A DNA stretch of 57,933 nucleotides from a virus. Under the pieces are notes generated by a model. The model was not told the origin of the DNA. It was given only the letters and a program-made list of their open reading frames with translations, and searched no databases. Positions 16,271 through 23,170 of this stretch are shown here, one piece after another. Every line of letters begins with the position of its first letter. Positions within the stretch are counted from its first letter, which is position 1. The stretch spans positions 1 through 57,933 of IMG/VR virus record IMGVR_UViG_3300028556_000002. One strand, given 5' to 3'. Position numbers and translations under genes: made by a program.

Positions 16271-17022
16271 GGGCGGGGCCGCGTCTGTGGTCGGTGCTGC
16301 TGGGTCTGTTGGCGGCCTCCGCGGTCGCGCTCGGGTTGTTCCTGATGGTGAAGGTGTCGTCGGCGAGTTCGCAGCTGGATGCGCTTCGGACGCAGCAGTC
16401 GGCGCAGTCGCAGGTGATCGGCGACCTGTCGTCGGGCCTGTCGACGGCAGAGTCGCAGCTGAAGGACCACGGCATCAAGCCGCTCGCGCCGCCTCCGCAG
16501 CAGATCATCGAGAAGGGTCAGGCCGGCCCGGCCGGTGTGCAGGGCGCGCAGGGTCCTGCCGGGCTCCCCGGCCCTCCGGGGCTGTCGGGCGTGCCGGGTT
16601 CCGCAGGTCCGTCCGGGCCGTCCGGCCCGCCGGGGCCGTCCGGAGCGTCCGGCGCTCCGGGTGCGGACGGTGCCGCCGGCCCGCCGGGGCCCGCCGGCCC
16701 GCCTGGTGCGCCCGGCGCGAACGGCAGTCCCGGGCCCGCGTGCCCGACGGGCTACACGCCCCAGCCGGAGACGATCAACGGGCATCAGGCGGTGGTGTGC
16801 GAGGAGCCGCCGAGCCCGTCCTCGTCGCCGTCCGACTCGCCGCCGCTGCCCTCGGCGTCGCCGGTGGCCGTGCGTACCACGGGGCGCGTCTCTCGTGGAA
16901 GCGCGCCGGTGTTGACATCTGAAAGTTCAACACGGGTGCCGGCTCCGCCGTCCGCGCCGCGGTCCGGGCTTGTCCTGGCGCTGCTGAGCCTGGTGAAGCT
17001 GCCGCGGGACCGGTGGCTGTAG
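16267..17022 (+). CDS. Collagen-like membrane-anchored protein
   Basis: The product has 251 residues from GTG 16267. Residues 8-29 are an N-terminal membrane helix ([20 protein letters not shown]); 30-70 form a short coiled coil that could trimerise; residues 84-158 are 25 uninterrupted Gly-X-Y triplets rich in Pro. A two-cysteine segment (ACPTGYTP... VVCEE) and a Ser/Pro-rich tail follow, then a hydrophobic C-terminal segment ([13 protein letters not shown]). It is the last gene of the late operon. The triple helix would project outside the membrane. It may help lysis, alter the infected cell surface or be a virion-associated fibre. Confidence 0.75.
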   Translation: MRAGPRLWSVLLGLLAASAVALGLFLMVKVSSASSQLDALRTQQSAQSQVIGDLSSGLSTAESQLKDHGIKPLAPPPQQIIEKGQAGPAGVQGAQGPAGLPGPPGLSGVPGSAGPSGPSGPPGPSGASGAPGADGAAGPPGPAGPPGAPGANGSPGPACPTGYTPQPETINGHQAVVCEEPPSPSSSPSDSPPLPSASPVAVRTTGRVSRGSAPVLTSESSTRVPAPPSAPRSGLVLALLSLVKLPRDRWL

Positions 17023-17046
17023 GCTGGGAGTCGAGGCAACCCACTG

Positions 17047-17083
17047 AGCGGCCCCACCCCTCTTCAACGGGGGTGGGGCCGCT
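17047..17083. terminator. Strong terminator at end of late operon (probably bidirectional)
   Basis: A perfect 14-bp stem (AGCGGCCCCACCCC at 17047-17060, GGGGTGGGGCCGCT at 17070-17083) with a 9-nt loop lies between the end of the rightward late operon (17022) and the end of the leftward gene at 17100. It would serve both convergent units. It has no long U-tract, which is common in high-GC actinobacteria. Confidence 0.85.
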
Positions 17084-17099
17084 TCGTCGTGTCCGGCGG

Positions 17100-17333
17100 C
17101 TACCGGTCCGGGATGGGCTGAACAGCCCGTTCGGTCGTCTGCACGGTGCCGGCTGGCAACGGCGTGTCGGCCACGGTGCCCCAGGTGTATGTGGGCCTGG
17201 CCGTCCCGGGCGCGTGGCTTATGAACCAGGAGGCCATGCCGATCGTGAGGCCTGCGACGGCCGCGCTGATGTAGATCGTGCGGCTGCCGGCGCCGCGCCG
17301 GCGCGCGTACCGGCCGGCTCCTCGAGCTGTCAC
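17100..17333 (-). CDS. Small membrane protein
   Basis: The product has 77 residues. The start chosen is GTG (complement of 17331-17333) because a strong GAGGGGGG ribosome site lies just upstream. A basic N-terminus (RGAGRYARRRGAGSR) is followed by one membrane helix (TIYISAAVAGLTIGMASWFI) and a polar tail, so the C-terminus is probably outside. It is transcribed leftward towards the late terminator. Function unknown; single-helix proteins in lysogeny regions are sometimes superinfection-exclusion factors. Confidence 0.6.
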   Translation of the reverse strand: MTARGAGRYARRRGAGSRTIYISAAVAGLTIGMASWFISHAPGTARPTYTWGTVADTPLPAGTVQTTERAVQPIPDR

Positions 17334-17498
17334 GAGTTCCCCCCTCGTAGCTGAGAGTACCGAGGGTACGCGGTTGCGGTGCGCGATCGGTAGCGAACGG
17401 GCATGCGGACGCCCCGCCGGGGCTTTCCCTGCACCTCGGGACGCCACCGCCGGCCCACAGTAGCCTCCCGGCGTCAGCAACGTCGGGAGGGGACTTGG

Positions 17499-17933
17499 AT
17501 GAGCGAGACGGCACCGAAGGCAAAGAAGCAGGGCGGCCAGTCGAGCGGCTGCGTCGTGATGCTCGCGGTGATCATCGCCGTGGCCGTGGTGGTGTTCAAG
17601 GGGTGCGGCAGCAGCAGCAACGGCGGCGGGGGCCAGTCGGACATCGCCACCGGGATCCAGGTGCTGCAGCAGTTCGACCGGGACCACGGCAACGGGAGCG
17701 CCGACTCGTCGGCATACCAGGCGGCGCTCTCCATGGCGTCGGCGAAGTGCACGAACCCCGTGAAGGACGTGGCCAGGTTCGTCGAGAACTCCTACACCGA
17801 CCTGGTGAGCAACGGCGTCGAGGACGAGACTGCACTATCGGTGCTGCAGCACTTGAACGCCTCGATCCCGGACGGATCCCGGATGGACTGTCAGGGCGTG
17901 CTCGCGGCGTATCTAGCGCTGCGGGAGGGCTGA
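17499..17933 (+). CDS. Membrane-anchored or secreted protein
   Basis: The product has 144 residues from ATG 17499, with ribosome site GGGAGGGG. Residues 18-36 are a membrane helix (CVVMLAVIIAVAVVVFKGC), followed by a Ser/Gly linker and an outside helical domain with a pair of cysteines (AKCTNP... RMDCQGVL) that could form a disulphide. It is the only rightward gene in this small cluster and converges on the leftward peptide genes. A hairpin (GCCCCGCCGGGGC near 17412) sits in its leader. Superinfection exclusion or a lysogenic-conversion role is possible but not shown. Confidence 0.6.
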   Translation: MSETAPKAKKQGGQSSGCVVMLAVIIAVAVVVFKGCGSSSNGGGGQSDIATGIQVLQQFDRDHGNGSADSSAYQAALSMASAKCTNPVKDVARFVENSYTDLVSNGVEDETALSVLQHLNASIPDGSRMDCQGVLAAYLALREG

Positions 17934-17949
17934 CGCGGCAGCGGTGCCG

Positions 17950-18099
17950 CTAATTCGCCGAGTCGAACGCCGCGACCTGCGGCGGCTTTACCGTGCGCTT
18001 CGGGACGACGCGTCTGAGCGCGGCGGCGGGCACCTGGCCGAGCGGGACCGTGCGGACGTCGGTGACGGCGGCGGGGTTCTTCGTCGCGTCGGCGTTCAT
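17950..18099 (-). CDS. FxSxx-COOH (FxsA-like) RiPP precursor peptide, copy 1
   Basis: The product has 49 residues and ends AAFDSAN, i.e. Phe-x-Ser-x-x-COOH. The leader contains TDVRTVPLGQVPAAALRRV, which matches the D(L/V)R.(V)PL motif and the following Ala/Arg helix of the FxsA precursor family as I know it. In that family a radical SAM/SPASM enzyme (FxsB) cross-links the Phe ring to a nearby residue to form a cyclophane. No such enzyme is in this genome. The start is preceded by TACCGT-N6-ATG, suggesting leaderless transcription. Codon use fits its neighbours. The assignment rests on the two motifs and on the adjacent second copy. Confidence 0.75.
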   Translation of the reverse strand: MNADATKNPAAVTDVRTVPLGQVPAAALRRVVPKRTVKPPQVAAFDSAN

Positions 18100-18120
18100 G
18101 CGGCCACGGTAACGCGCGGT

Positions 18121-18276
18121 TCAGGCCGCCGACTGGAAGAACGCGGCGGGCAGCTTCCCGTCGCCCGACGTGGCGTGCCGTCCGGCATCCCGCGCCTCGC
18201 CGTCCGTGATCTCGCTGAGCGGCGTGTCGCGCAGGTCGGGCAGGTCTGTGGCGAGGTCCGTGTCCGGGGTCTCCAT
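18121..18276 (-). CDS. FxSxx-COOH (FxsA-like) RiPP precursor peptide, copy 2
   Basis: The product has 51 residues and ends AAFFQSAA, again Phe-x-Ser-x-x-COOH. The leader has LPDLRDTPLSEI, close to the FxsA leader motif and to copy 1 (TDVRTVPLGQV). It is the upstream partner of copy 1, 21 bases apart in the same direction. Its start context (TACGGTTGCCGC-ATG) is nearly identical to that of copy 1 (TACCGTGGCCGC-ATG), pointing to duplication with the promoter or start region. Outside leader and terminus the two differ strongly, so the cores would give different products if matured. Confidence 0.75.
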   Translation of the reverse strand: METPDTDLATDLPDLRDTPLSEITDGEARDAGRHATSGDGKLPAAFFQSAA

Positions 18277-18300
18277 GCGGCAACCGTAGCGCTCTCGGGG

Positions 18301-18588
18301 TCAGAGCGCGGCCCGTGCCGCCGCGGACGCGGCCTCCTGGAGCTCGTACCGCTCCTTCTGGCTCAGGCCTTCGAGCGCCGGGTGCCTGTGGATCGCCAGC
18401 ACGAGCTGCTGCTGCTCGGCTCCCAGCGCGTCGTACTCTTCCCGGTCGGCCTCGGAGATCTCGGCCTCGCCGCCGGCGATGGCCATCGAGGACGGCATGC
18501 GGGCCGCGACGTCGGACTGGAGCTTGTCTAGCTCGTAGAAACGGCGCTTGAGCTGGATCAGGTCGGTGGGGATCTCGATGTCGGCCAC
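18301..18588 (-). CDS. Helical protein of unknown function
   Basis: The product has 95 residues from a GTG start, all helix-forming (LIQLKRRFYELDKLQSDVAARM, SEADREEYDALGAEQQQLVLAI, QKERYELQEAASAAARA). It resembles small host-type actinobacterial proteins but I cannot name a family. It lies upstream of the two FxSxx peptides in the same direction, with 24 bases to copy 2, so it may be co-transcribed. No ribosome site is obvious. Confidence 0.6.
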   Translation of the reverse strand: MADIEIPTDLIQLKRRFYELDKLQSDVAARMPSSMAIAGGEAEISEADREEYDALGAEQQQLVLAIHRHPALEGLSQKERYELQEAASAAARAAL

Positions 18589-18642
18589 GCGCTGATCATC
18601 GCACGGCGACCGCCCGGCCTGGCGGACCGGGCGGGCGGAGCG

Positions 18643-18948
18643 CTACTCGCCGACGACCTCGTTCAGTTCCCGCCGGCACCAGTTCGACGCCACGGCCACC
18701 AGATACGTGTGCGGGTATGCCGAGGCGCCGATCCAGGTGGCCATCACGTCCTCGTAGCGCGGCACTTGCTCATCGCGCTCGAAGCAGTGCAGCACTTCCC
18801 ACTCGCCCATGATCATGGGGTGGGGCCAGGATCGGCAGCCGGGCCGGAGGCAGCGGCGCAGCTCGTGGTGCATGGTGAGCGGAAGCTCCGGCGGCGGGTA
18901 CGGGATCTCATCGGTGGTGAGCGTGGGGGCCGCTGCCGGGGCTCGCAT
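18643..18948 (-). CDS. Small Cys/His-containing protein
   Basis: The product has 101 residues from the ATG with AGGAGA upstream; the longer frame is not used. It contains MHHELRRCLRPGCRSWPHPM (C-x4-C with nearby His) and WEVLHCFERDE, so a structural metal is possible. The stop of the preceding leftward gene lies 8 bases upstream, which supports an operon. Function unknown. Confidence 0.6.
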   Translation of the reverse strand: MRAPAAAPTLTTDEIPYPPPELPLTMHHELRRCLRPGCRSWPHPMIMGEWEVLHCFERDEQVPRYEDVMATWIGASAYPHTYLVAVASNWCRRELNEVVGE

Positions 18949-18956
18949 GCCGTCTC

Positions 18957-19103
18957 CTAGCGCTTGGGAATCCTGCCGCTGCCGTAGCAGGTGAAGCAGT
19001 CGACCTTGCGGGTCTTGCCGTTCAGGTTCTCCTCGACCCAGCCCTTGCCGCCGCAGCCGCCGGGCGGGGGCGGGCACGGGTCGGTGTCGTCGTTCTTCGC
19101 CAT
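18957..19103 (-). CDS. Mini zinc-finger protein, DnaJ-type CxxCxGxG
   Basis: The product has 48 residues from ATG with a GGAGT site. It contains a first Cys/Gly motif (CPPPPGGCGGKG) and a second CFTCYGSG, which together resemble one zinc site of the DnaJ central domain. Four cysteines could hold one zinc. It may be a protein- or nucleic-acid-binding adaptor; such stand-alone fingers are common in actinobacterial phages and hosts. Confidence 0.6.
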   Translation of the reverse strand: MAKNDDTDPCPPPPGGCGGKGWVEENLNGKTRKVDCFTCYGSGRIPKR

Positions 19104-19135
19104 GGTTGCACTCCGTATCTGTGTTGTCTGTGGAT

Positions 19136-19339
19136 TCAGATGTTCGAGGTCTGTGTACGCCACCCATCGCCAGGGGGCGCGGCCGGCGCCCACCAGCATC
19201 GGGCACCGACCGCCGGCGACGGCGGGTGCTCGGCGACCGACGTCCACTGCGAGGTGCCTTGCGGCAGGTAGTAGCCGCCCGGCATCGCCAGGAGCTCGTC
19301 CCGCTCGAGCAGCTGCGGTCCGGCGGTCCGGCGCTTCAC
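19136..19339 (-). CDS. Small protein of unknown function
   Basis: The product has 67 residues. GTG start overlaps the preceding stop by 4 bases (GTGA), so it is translationally coupled. Contains ELLAMPGGYYLPQGTSQW and WWAPAAPPGDGW; no recognised family. The longer upstream frame overlaps the neighbour and is rejected. Confidence 0.55.
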   Translation of the reverse strand: MKRRTAGPQLLERDELLAMPGGYYLPQGTSQWTSVAEHPPSPAVGARCWWAPAAPPGDGWRTQTSNI

Positions 19340-19698
19340 GGCGCGTTCTCGGCCGTCAGCGGGGCGCCGTCGCGGTCGCAAGGCATGAGCGTGTCGAGGC
19401 CCGCAGTCCACTCCACGCCGCCGTCAACGGGCCGCAGGAAGGCCAGCTTGGAGCCTTCGTACAGCAGCGGCATGACCTCGCCGTGCCGTCCGGTCGCCGG
19501 GTCGACGGCGTAGCGCCTGGGCTTGCCGTTCCGTTCGTCCAGGACGCCGACGACGGTGCCGCAGTCGGGGCATTCATCGGTGGCCGGGGCGCCGGCCTCC
19601 GGGGGGTGCTGAAGCATCTTCCTGATCCGTTCGTCGCACGATTCGCACCCTGTCACGGATCCACGCTGCCCCAGGCGAACCATGGCGACCAGTGCCAC
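19336..19698 (-). CDS. Zinc-ribbon protein, first gene of leftward operon
   Basis: The frame allows 120 residues from GTG 19698; ATG 19683 or GTG 19653 could also be the start. Two CxxC pairs (GCESCDERI and ECPDCGTVVGVLD) would hold one zinc; the C-terminal half (RYAVDPATGRHGEVMPLLYEG) is a small strand-rich domain. It faces the HTH/TPR regulator across a 57-base divergent spacer that holds two direct operator-like repeats, so the regulator may control this operon, including the FxSxx peptides. Confidence 0.6.
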   Translation of the reverse strand: MALVAMVRLGQRGSVTGCESCDERIRKMLQHPPEAGAPATDECPDCGTVVGVLDERNGKPRRYAVDPATGRHGEVMPLLYEGSKLAFLRPVDGGVEWTAGLDTLMPCDRDGAPLTAENAP

Positions 19699-19719
19699 CG
19701 TGAGTAAGACCGTGAGTAA
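19697..19719. promoter_or_regulatory. Tandem 11-bp operator-like repeats
   Basis: ACCGTGAGTAA occurs at 19697-19707 and again at 19709-19719, a 12-bp period close to one helical turn, in the divergent spacer between the leftward operon and the HTH/TPR regulator. TAGGGT at 19729-19734 could be a -10 box for the regulator. The repeats are a likely operator (inference). Confidence 0.5.
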
Positions 19720-19755
19720 ACTTCCCAGTAGGGTTCTCTACCGGGAGGCACTGAC

Positions 19756-21222
19756 ATGCCCCGCACCGCCGCACCCGACCATCTCCCCGCGCAGATCCGC
19801 GACGACCCACGCGTGGTCCGGGCGTGCCGGGATCGCAACCTCGGCAGCATCCTGCGACTGGCCCAGCAGCTCAGCGAGGGAGCCTTCACCAACAGCCACC
19901 TCGCGCGGCGCTGCGGGCTGTCGCCGTCGCGGGTCGCCGAGTACATGACCGGCTCCCGGCTGGCCCAGCGGACGGAGATCTTCGAGCGCGTCGCAGACGG
20001 CCTGCACATCCCGGGTGCGCGGTTCGGACTGCCGGCGCGCGAGTGGGAGGCCGGCTACGCGCGGAGCGGCACCGTGGTCCTGGCGCGCGAGGCCCCTCCC
20101 GGGGTGCCCGGTACCGTCGCGGTCGAGCTGCCGCGTAGCCTGACGTACGCGTCGTCCGTGACGGCCACCCTGAACACCGTCACCGACCTGGGGAGAGCTG
20201 ACGTGCAACGCCGCTCCGTCCTGGCCACCGCCGCCTACACCCTGCCGGCCCTGGCGGTCGCGAGTCGGGACTGGCTGTTGTCGACGCTGGAGGCGATCGA
20301 GGGCGGCCGCGGCCGCCGCGTCGGCGAGGAGGACCTGGCGGCGATCCGCGAGGCGTTCGCGGCTTTCCAGGAGGCCGACGTCATCGGCGGTGGCGGGGAC
20401 GACGTCCGGCGGGCGGTCGCGGCGTACCTGACGGACTACGTGATGCCGATCGTGCGCGAGCCCCAGGCCGCGGGGATCCAGGAGGCGCTGTACGAGGTCG
20501 CCGCCGAGCAGACGTACCTGGCCGGATGGCTGGCTTTTGACGGCGGCGAGCACGCCCTGGCCGAGCGGTACCTGATTCAGTCGCTCCGACTCGCGCAGGC
20601 CTCGGGGAACGCGGTGCTGGGCGCGCACGTCCTGGCCGGTCTGTCGGACCAGGCGACGCAGCTCGGGCACCCGGCCGAAGGCCGGTCTCTGGCGCAGGCC
20701 GGGCGGCACGGGCTGCGCGGCTGGCATGCGCCGGCGGCGATGTGCGACCTGTACGTGCTGGAGGCTCGCGCGCACGCCGCGCTCGGGTCGGCGATGGCCG
20801 CGGTCCGCGCAATCGACGCCGCGGAGACCTGGTACGACCGGATCAACGTCGAGTCCGAAGCCGAGTGGGCCCGGTACATCGACGAGGGCTACGTCGCCGG
20901 GGAGATCGCGAACAGCCTGCGGGACCTGGCAGACTCCGACGCCAGCGAGCGGTTCGCCTCGCAGTCGATCGCGGCGTGCCGGGTGCAGGGCCGGGCGCGT
21001 CGAGCGTCGCTGTCGTACGCGGCGATGGCCGGGGCGCGTCTGCACGCGGGGGACGTAGACGGCGCTGCGGAGGCTGCACAGCGGTCGTTGGGACTCGCCG
21101 AGGGCGTTCCATCGATCCGATGCACGGCGGCCCTCCAGGGGCTCTCTGACGGGTTCGCGCCGCACGGCGGGCACGCGGCGGTTGCCGACTTCGTCGGGGC
21201 CCTGGCCGTCGCAGGGCGCTGA
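19756..21222 (+). CDS. HTH-TPR transcriptional regulator (Streptomyces type)
   Basis: The product has 488 residues from ATG with GGGAGG. Residues 25-80 carry a helix-turn-helix (LAQQLSEGAFTNSHLARRCGLSPSRVAEYMTG). Residues 150-488 are helical repeats of TPR type (EQTYLAGWLAFDGGEHALAE, QASGNAVLGAHVLAGLSDQA, RDLADSDASERFASQS). This fusion is common in Streptomyces chromosomes as developmental or metabolite regulators and looks host-derived. It is divergent from the leftward accessory operon. The TPR part may sense a peptide or protein partner. Confidence 0.75.
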   Translation: MPRTAAPDHLPAQIRDDPRVVRACRDRNLGSILRLAQQLSEGAFTNSHLARRCGLSPSRVAEYMTGSRLAQRTEIFERVADGLHIPGARFGLPAREWEAGYARSGTVVLAREAPPGVPGTVAVELPRSLTYASSVTATLNTVTDLGRADVQRRSVLATAAYTLPALAVASRDWLLSTLEAIEGGRGRRVGEEDLAAIREAFAAFQEADVIGGGGDDVRRAVAAYLTDYVMPIVREPQAAGIQEALYEVAAEQTYLAGWLAFDGGEHALAERYLIQSLRLAQASGNAVLGAHVLAGLSDQATQLGHPAEGRSLAQAGRHGLRGWHAPAAMCDLYVLEARAHAALGSAMAAVRAIDAAETWYDRINVESEAEWARYIDEGYVAGEIANSLRDLADSDASERFASQSIAACRVQGRARRASLSYAAMAGARLHAGDVDGAAEAAQRSLGLAEGVPSIRCTAALQGLSDGFAPHGGHAAVADFVGALAVAGR

Positions 21223-21258
21223 ATTTCCTGCTCCCGGACTTCTCGCGGGTGAACTGCG

Positions 21259-21287
21259 GAGAGTAAGTGTGTAGTTCTTACGCTCTC
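21259..21287. other. Candidate attP or integrase operator
   Basis: An imperfect inverted repeat GAGAGTAAG (21259-21267) / CTTACGCTCTC (21277-21287) lies in the only non-coding gap before the integrase. Serine integrases often have attP directly next to their gene, so this 94-base gap is the best attP candidate; it could also be an operator, since it shares GAGTAA(G) with the repeats at 19697. Confidence 0.4.
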
Positions 21288-21316
21288 GAGTGGTCAAGGA
21301 CGCGTACAGTACCCAC

Positions 21317-22792
21317 ATGGTGGGATCCCACAAGCACCCGGTCAAAGCGGTGATCTACTGCCGGATGTCCCTGGCCCGGCACGGCGACACGGTGAAGGTG
21401 AAGCGGCAGGAGAAGCTCTGCCGCCAGCTCGCAGAGCGGCTCGGCTGGGAGGTTGTGTTCGTCTTCTGCGACAACAACCAGTCCGCCTGGCAGAGGAACC
21501 GGAAGCGGCCCGGCTGGGACGAGATGCTTCGCTGGCTTCAGGACGGCCGCGCGAACGCCGTGATCTTCTACCACGGCGACCGGCTGATCCGGCAGCCGTG
21601 GGATCTGGAGGTGCTGCTGAGCCTGTCTGACGGCCGCGGTATCAAGCTGGCGTCCCCCAGCAGCATCCGGAATCTGGACGACCCCGAGGACCGCTACCGG
21701 CTGCGGCAGGACGTCGCGAAGGCGTGCGCCGAGTCGGACACTATCGGCCGGCGCGTGACGGTGATCCATGAGGAGCGGGCACGCAAGGGGAAGATCCACC
21801 GGGGCGGCCCGCGAATGTTCGGCTACAAGCGCTCCGGGAAGATCGTCGAGGCTGAGGCGCAGGAGTACCGGGCTGCGGTGGGCCGGCTGCTCGCCGGGGA
21901 GTCGCGCACCTCGGTGCTGCGGGACTGGAACCAGCGCGGCGTGCTCACGACGCAGGGGAACCAGTGGGGGTACACGGCGTTCTCGCGGATGCTGGGCCGC
22001 GCGCGGTACGCGGGCCTGCGGTCCTACCACGGGGAGGTCGTCGCGACGGGCAAGTGGACCGGGCTGATCGGTGTCGAGGAGTGGGAGGCGCTGCAGACCG
22101 TTCTGGCAGTCGGGTCGGCGCTGTACACGCACGGGGCCGGGGCGCGCCCTGCCTCGTCGAAGTACCTGCTGCCGGGGATTGCCGTGCATGCGGCGTGCGG
22201 CGCGACGGTGAAGGCCCACCTGGACACGCGGCCGGACCAGACGGCGTACGTGTGCCGGAACCCGACGTGCACGCAGGCAATGCGCCGGAAGATGTCGCAC
22301 GTCGACGCCTACGTCGTCGGCCGGGTGCTGCACCTGCTGGCGGATCCGGCGCTGTGGGAGCGGCTGGAGTCGCGCCGCGGTGATGACGGCCTGGGCGCGC
22401 AGCTGATAGCGCTGGTGGAGCGCCGGCAGGCGACGGTCGACCAGTTCGCGACCTCGACGACGATGATGCCGGCCACGCTGGACGCGGTGTTGCGGCAGAT
22501 GGACGAGCAAGCGGGGCAGATCCGGGCGCAGATCGCGCAGCGGCAGGCCGTGCACGCGCTGGACGGCTGCCGGGACATGACGCGGGCGGAGTGGGACGAG
22601 CTGCCGACGAACCGGCGCCGAGCGATCATACGGGGCCTGGTGAAGGTGGAGATGTTGCCGGCGCGCCGCGGCCGCGGATTCGATTCGGAGTCGGTGCGGG
22701 TGACCCGGTTGAACGCGGACGCCGCCGCGGGGAAGGGCGACAGCGGCGGGTTGGAGCTGGTGGCGTCTGTAGGCGGTCCCGCCCCCGAGTAG
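21317..22792 (+). CDS. int: Large serine integrase
   Basis: The product has 491 residues from ATG 21317 (a GTG at 21290 is also possible). The catalytic domain begins VKAVIYCRMSLARHGD, with nucleophile Ser18 in the Y-x-R-x-S motif; R and D residues of the resolvase fold follow (VIFYHGDRLIRQPWDLE). A recombinase domain (RGGPRMFGYKR... SVLRDWNQRGVLT), a zinc-ribbon-like region and a coiled-coil C-terminus follow. The zinc ribbon is atypical: the usual CxxC is HAAC, paired with VCRNPTC. It would insert the phage at a host attB. TACAGT-N6-ATG upstream suggests a leaderless promoter. Its presence makes the phage temperate. Confidence 0.9.
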   Translation: MVGSHKHPVKAVIYCRMSLARHGDTVKVKRQEKLCRQLAERLGWEVVFVFCDNNQSAWQRNRKRPGWDEMLRWLQDGRANAVIFYHGDRLIRQPWDLEVLLSLSDGRGIKLASPSSIRNLDDPEDRYRLRQDVAKACAESDTIGRRVTVIHEERARKGKIHRGGPRMFGYKRSGKIVEAEAQEYRAAVGRLLAGESRTSVLRDWNQRGVLTTQGNQWGYTAFSRMLGRARYAGLRSYHGEVVATGKWTGLIGVEEWEALQTVLAVGSALYTHGAGARPASSKYLLPGIAVHAACGATVKAHLDTRPDQTAYVCRNPTCTQAMRRKMSHVDAYVVGRVLHLLADPALWERLESRRGDDGLGAQLIALVERRQATVDQFATSTTMMPATLDAVLRQMDEQAGQIRAQIAQRQAVHALDGCRDMTRAEWDELPTNRRRAIIRGLVKVEMLPARRGRGFDSESVRVTRLNADAAAGKGDSGGLELVASVGGPAPE

Positions 22793-22806
22793 ACAGGACC
22801 GTCGCA

Positions 22807-23040
22807 TCAGGCGGCGCTGGGGGCCGGTGGTCCGGCTTCCAGCGAGCCGCGAGGGCGGGGGATGTTCGGGTACTGGTTGCGGCCGTAGGTGGCGGCCGCG
22901 GCGACGAGGGCTATGGCCTTGCCGCAGTTGAGGGCCTTTTCAGCCCACATGTAGCTCTCTCCGTCAGGTTCGACGTCGAGGACGAGCGCGAGCTGTTTCG
23001 GTAAGTCGCATTCCGCACGTGCATGTACCGGTGGTTCCAT
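22807..23040 (-). CDS. Small protein of unknown function
   Basis: The product has 77 residues from ATG (GGGG ribosome site five bases upstream); GTG six bases earlier is also possible. The centre (YMWAEKALNCGKAIALVAAAATYG) is a moderately hydrophobic helix. Convergent with the integrase, with 14 bases between them. Function unknown. Confidence 0.55.
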   Translation of the reverse strand: MEPPVHARAECDLPKQLALVLDVEPDGESYMWAEKALNCGKAIALVAAAATYGRNQYPNIPRPRGSLEAGPPAPSAA

Positions 23041-23071
23041 ATTCACCCCATTGACCCGTTAGACCTGGCTG

Positions 23072-23151
23072 ATCTTGTGGAATCTGCGCAGGCCAAACAC
23101 GCTGCCACAAGATTTCAAAGCCGCCAAGGGTTAAGGTCTTACCGCTTTGAA
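23072..23151. promoter_or_regulatory. Cluster of inverted repeats between two leftward genes
   Basis: Two perfect inverted repeats lie in an AT-richer gap: ATCTTGTGG (23072-23080) / CCACAAGAT (23105-23113) and TTCAAAGC (23114-23121) / GCTTTGAA (23144-23151). They may be a terminator pair for the repressor gene, operators, or part of an attachment site. The gap 23041-23170 holds nothing else I can identify. Confidence 0.5.
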
Positions 23152-23170
23152 CGGTCAAGCCGCAGGTAAA

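Noticed and set aside
15154-16785. Leftward 543-codon open frame
   Set aside because: Antisense of the endolysin to collagen-like genes; low-complexity Arg/Gly product typical of high-GC shadows.
17100-23170. Radical SAM (FxsB-like) maturase for the FxSxx peptides
   Set aside because: I looked for a CxxxCxxC protein in this region and the rest of the window and found none; the peptides appear orphan.
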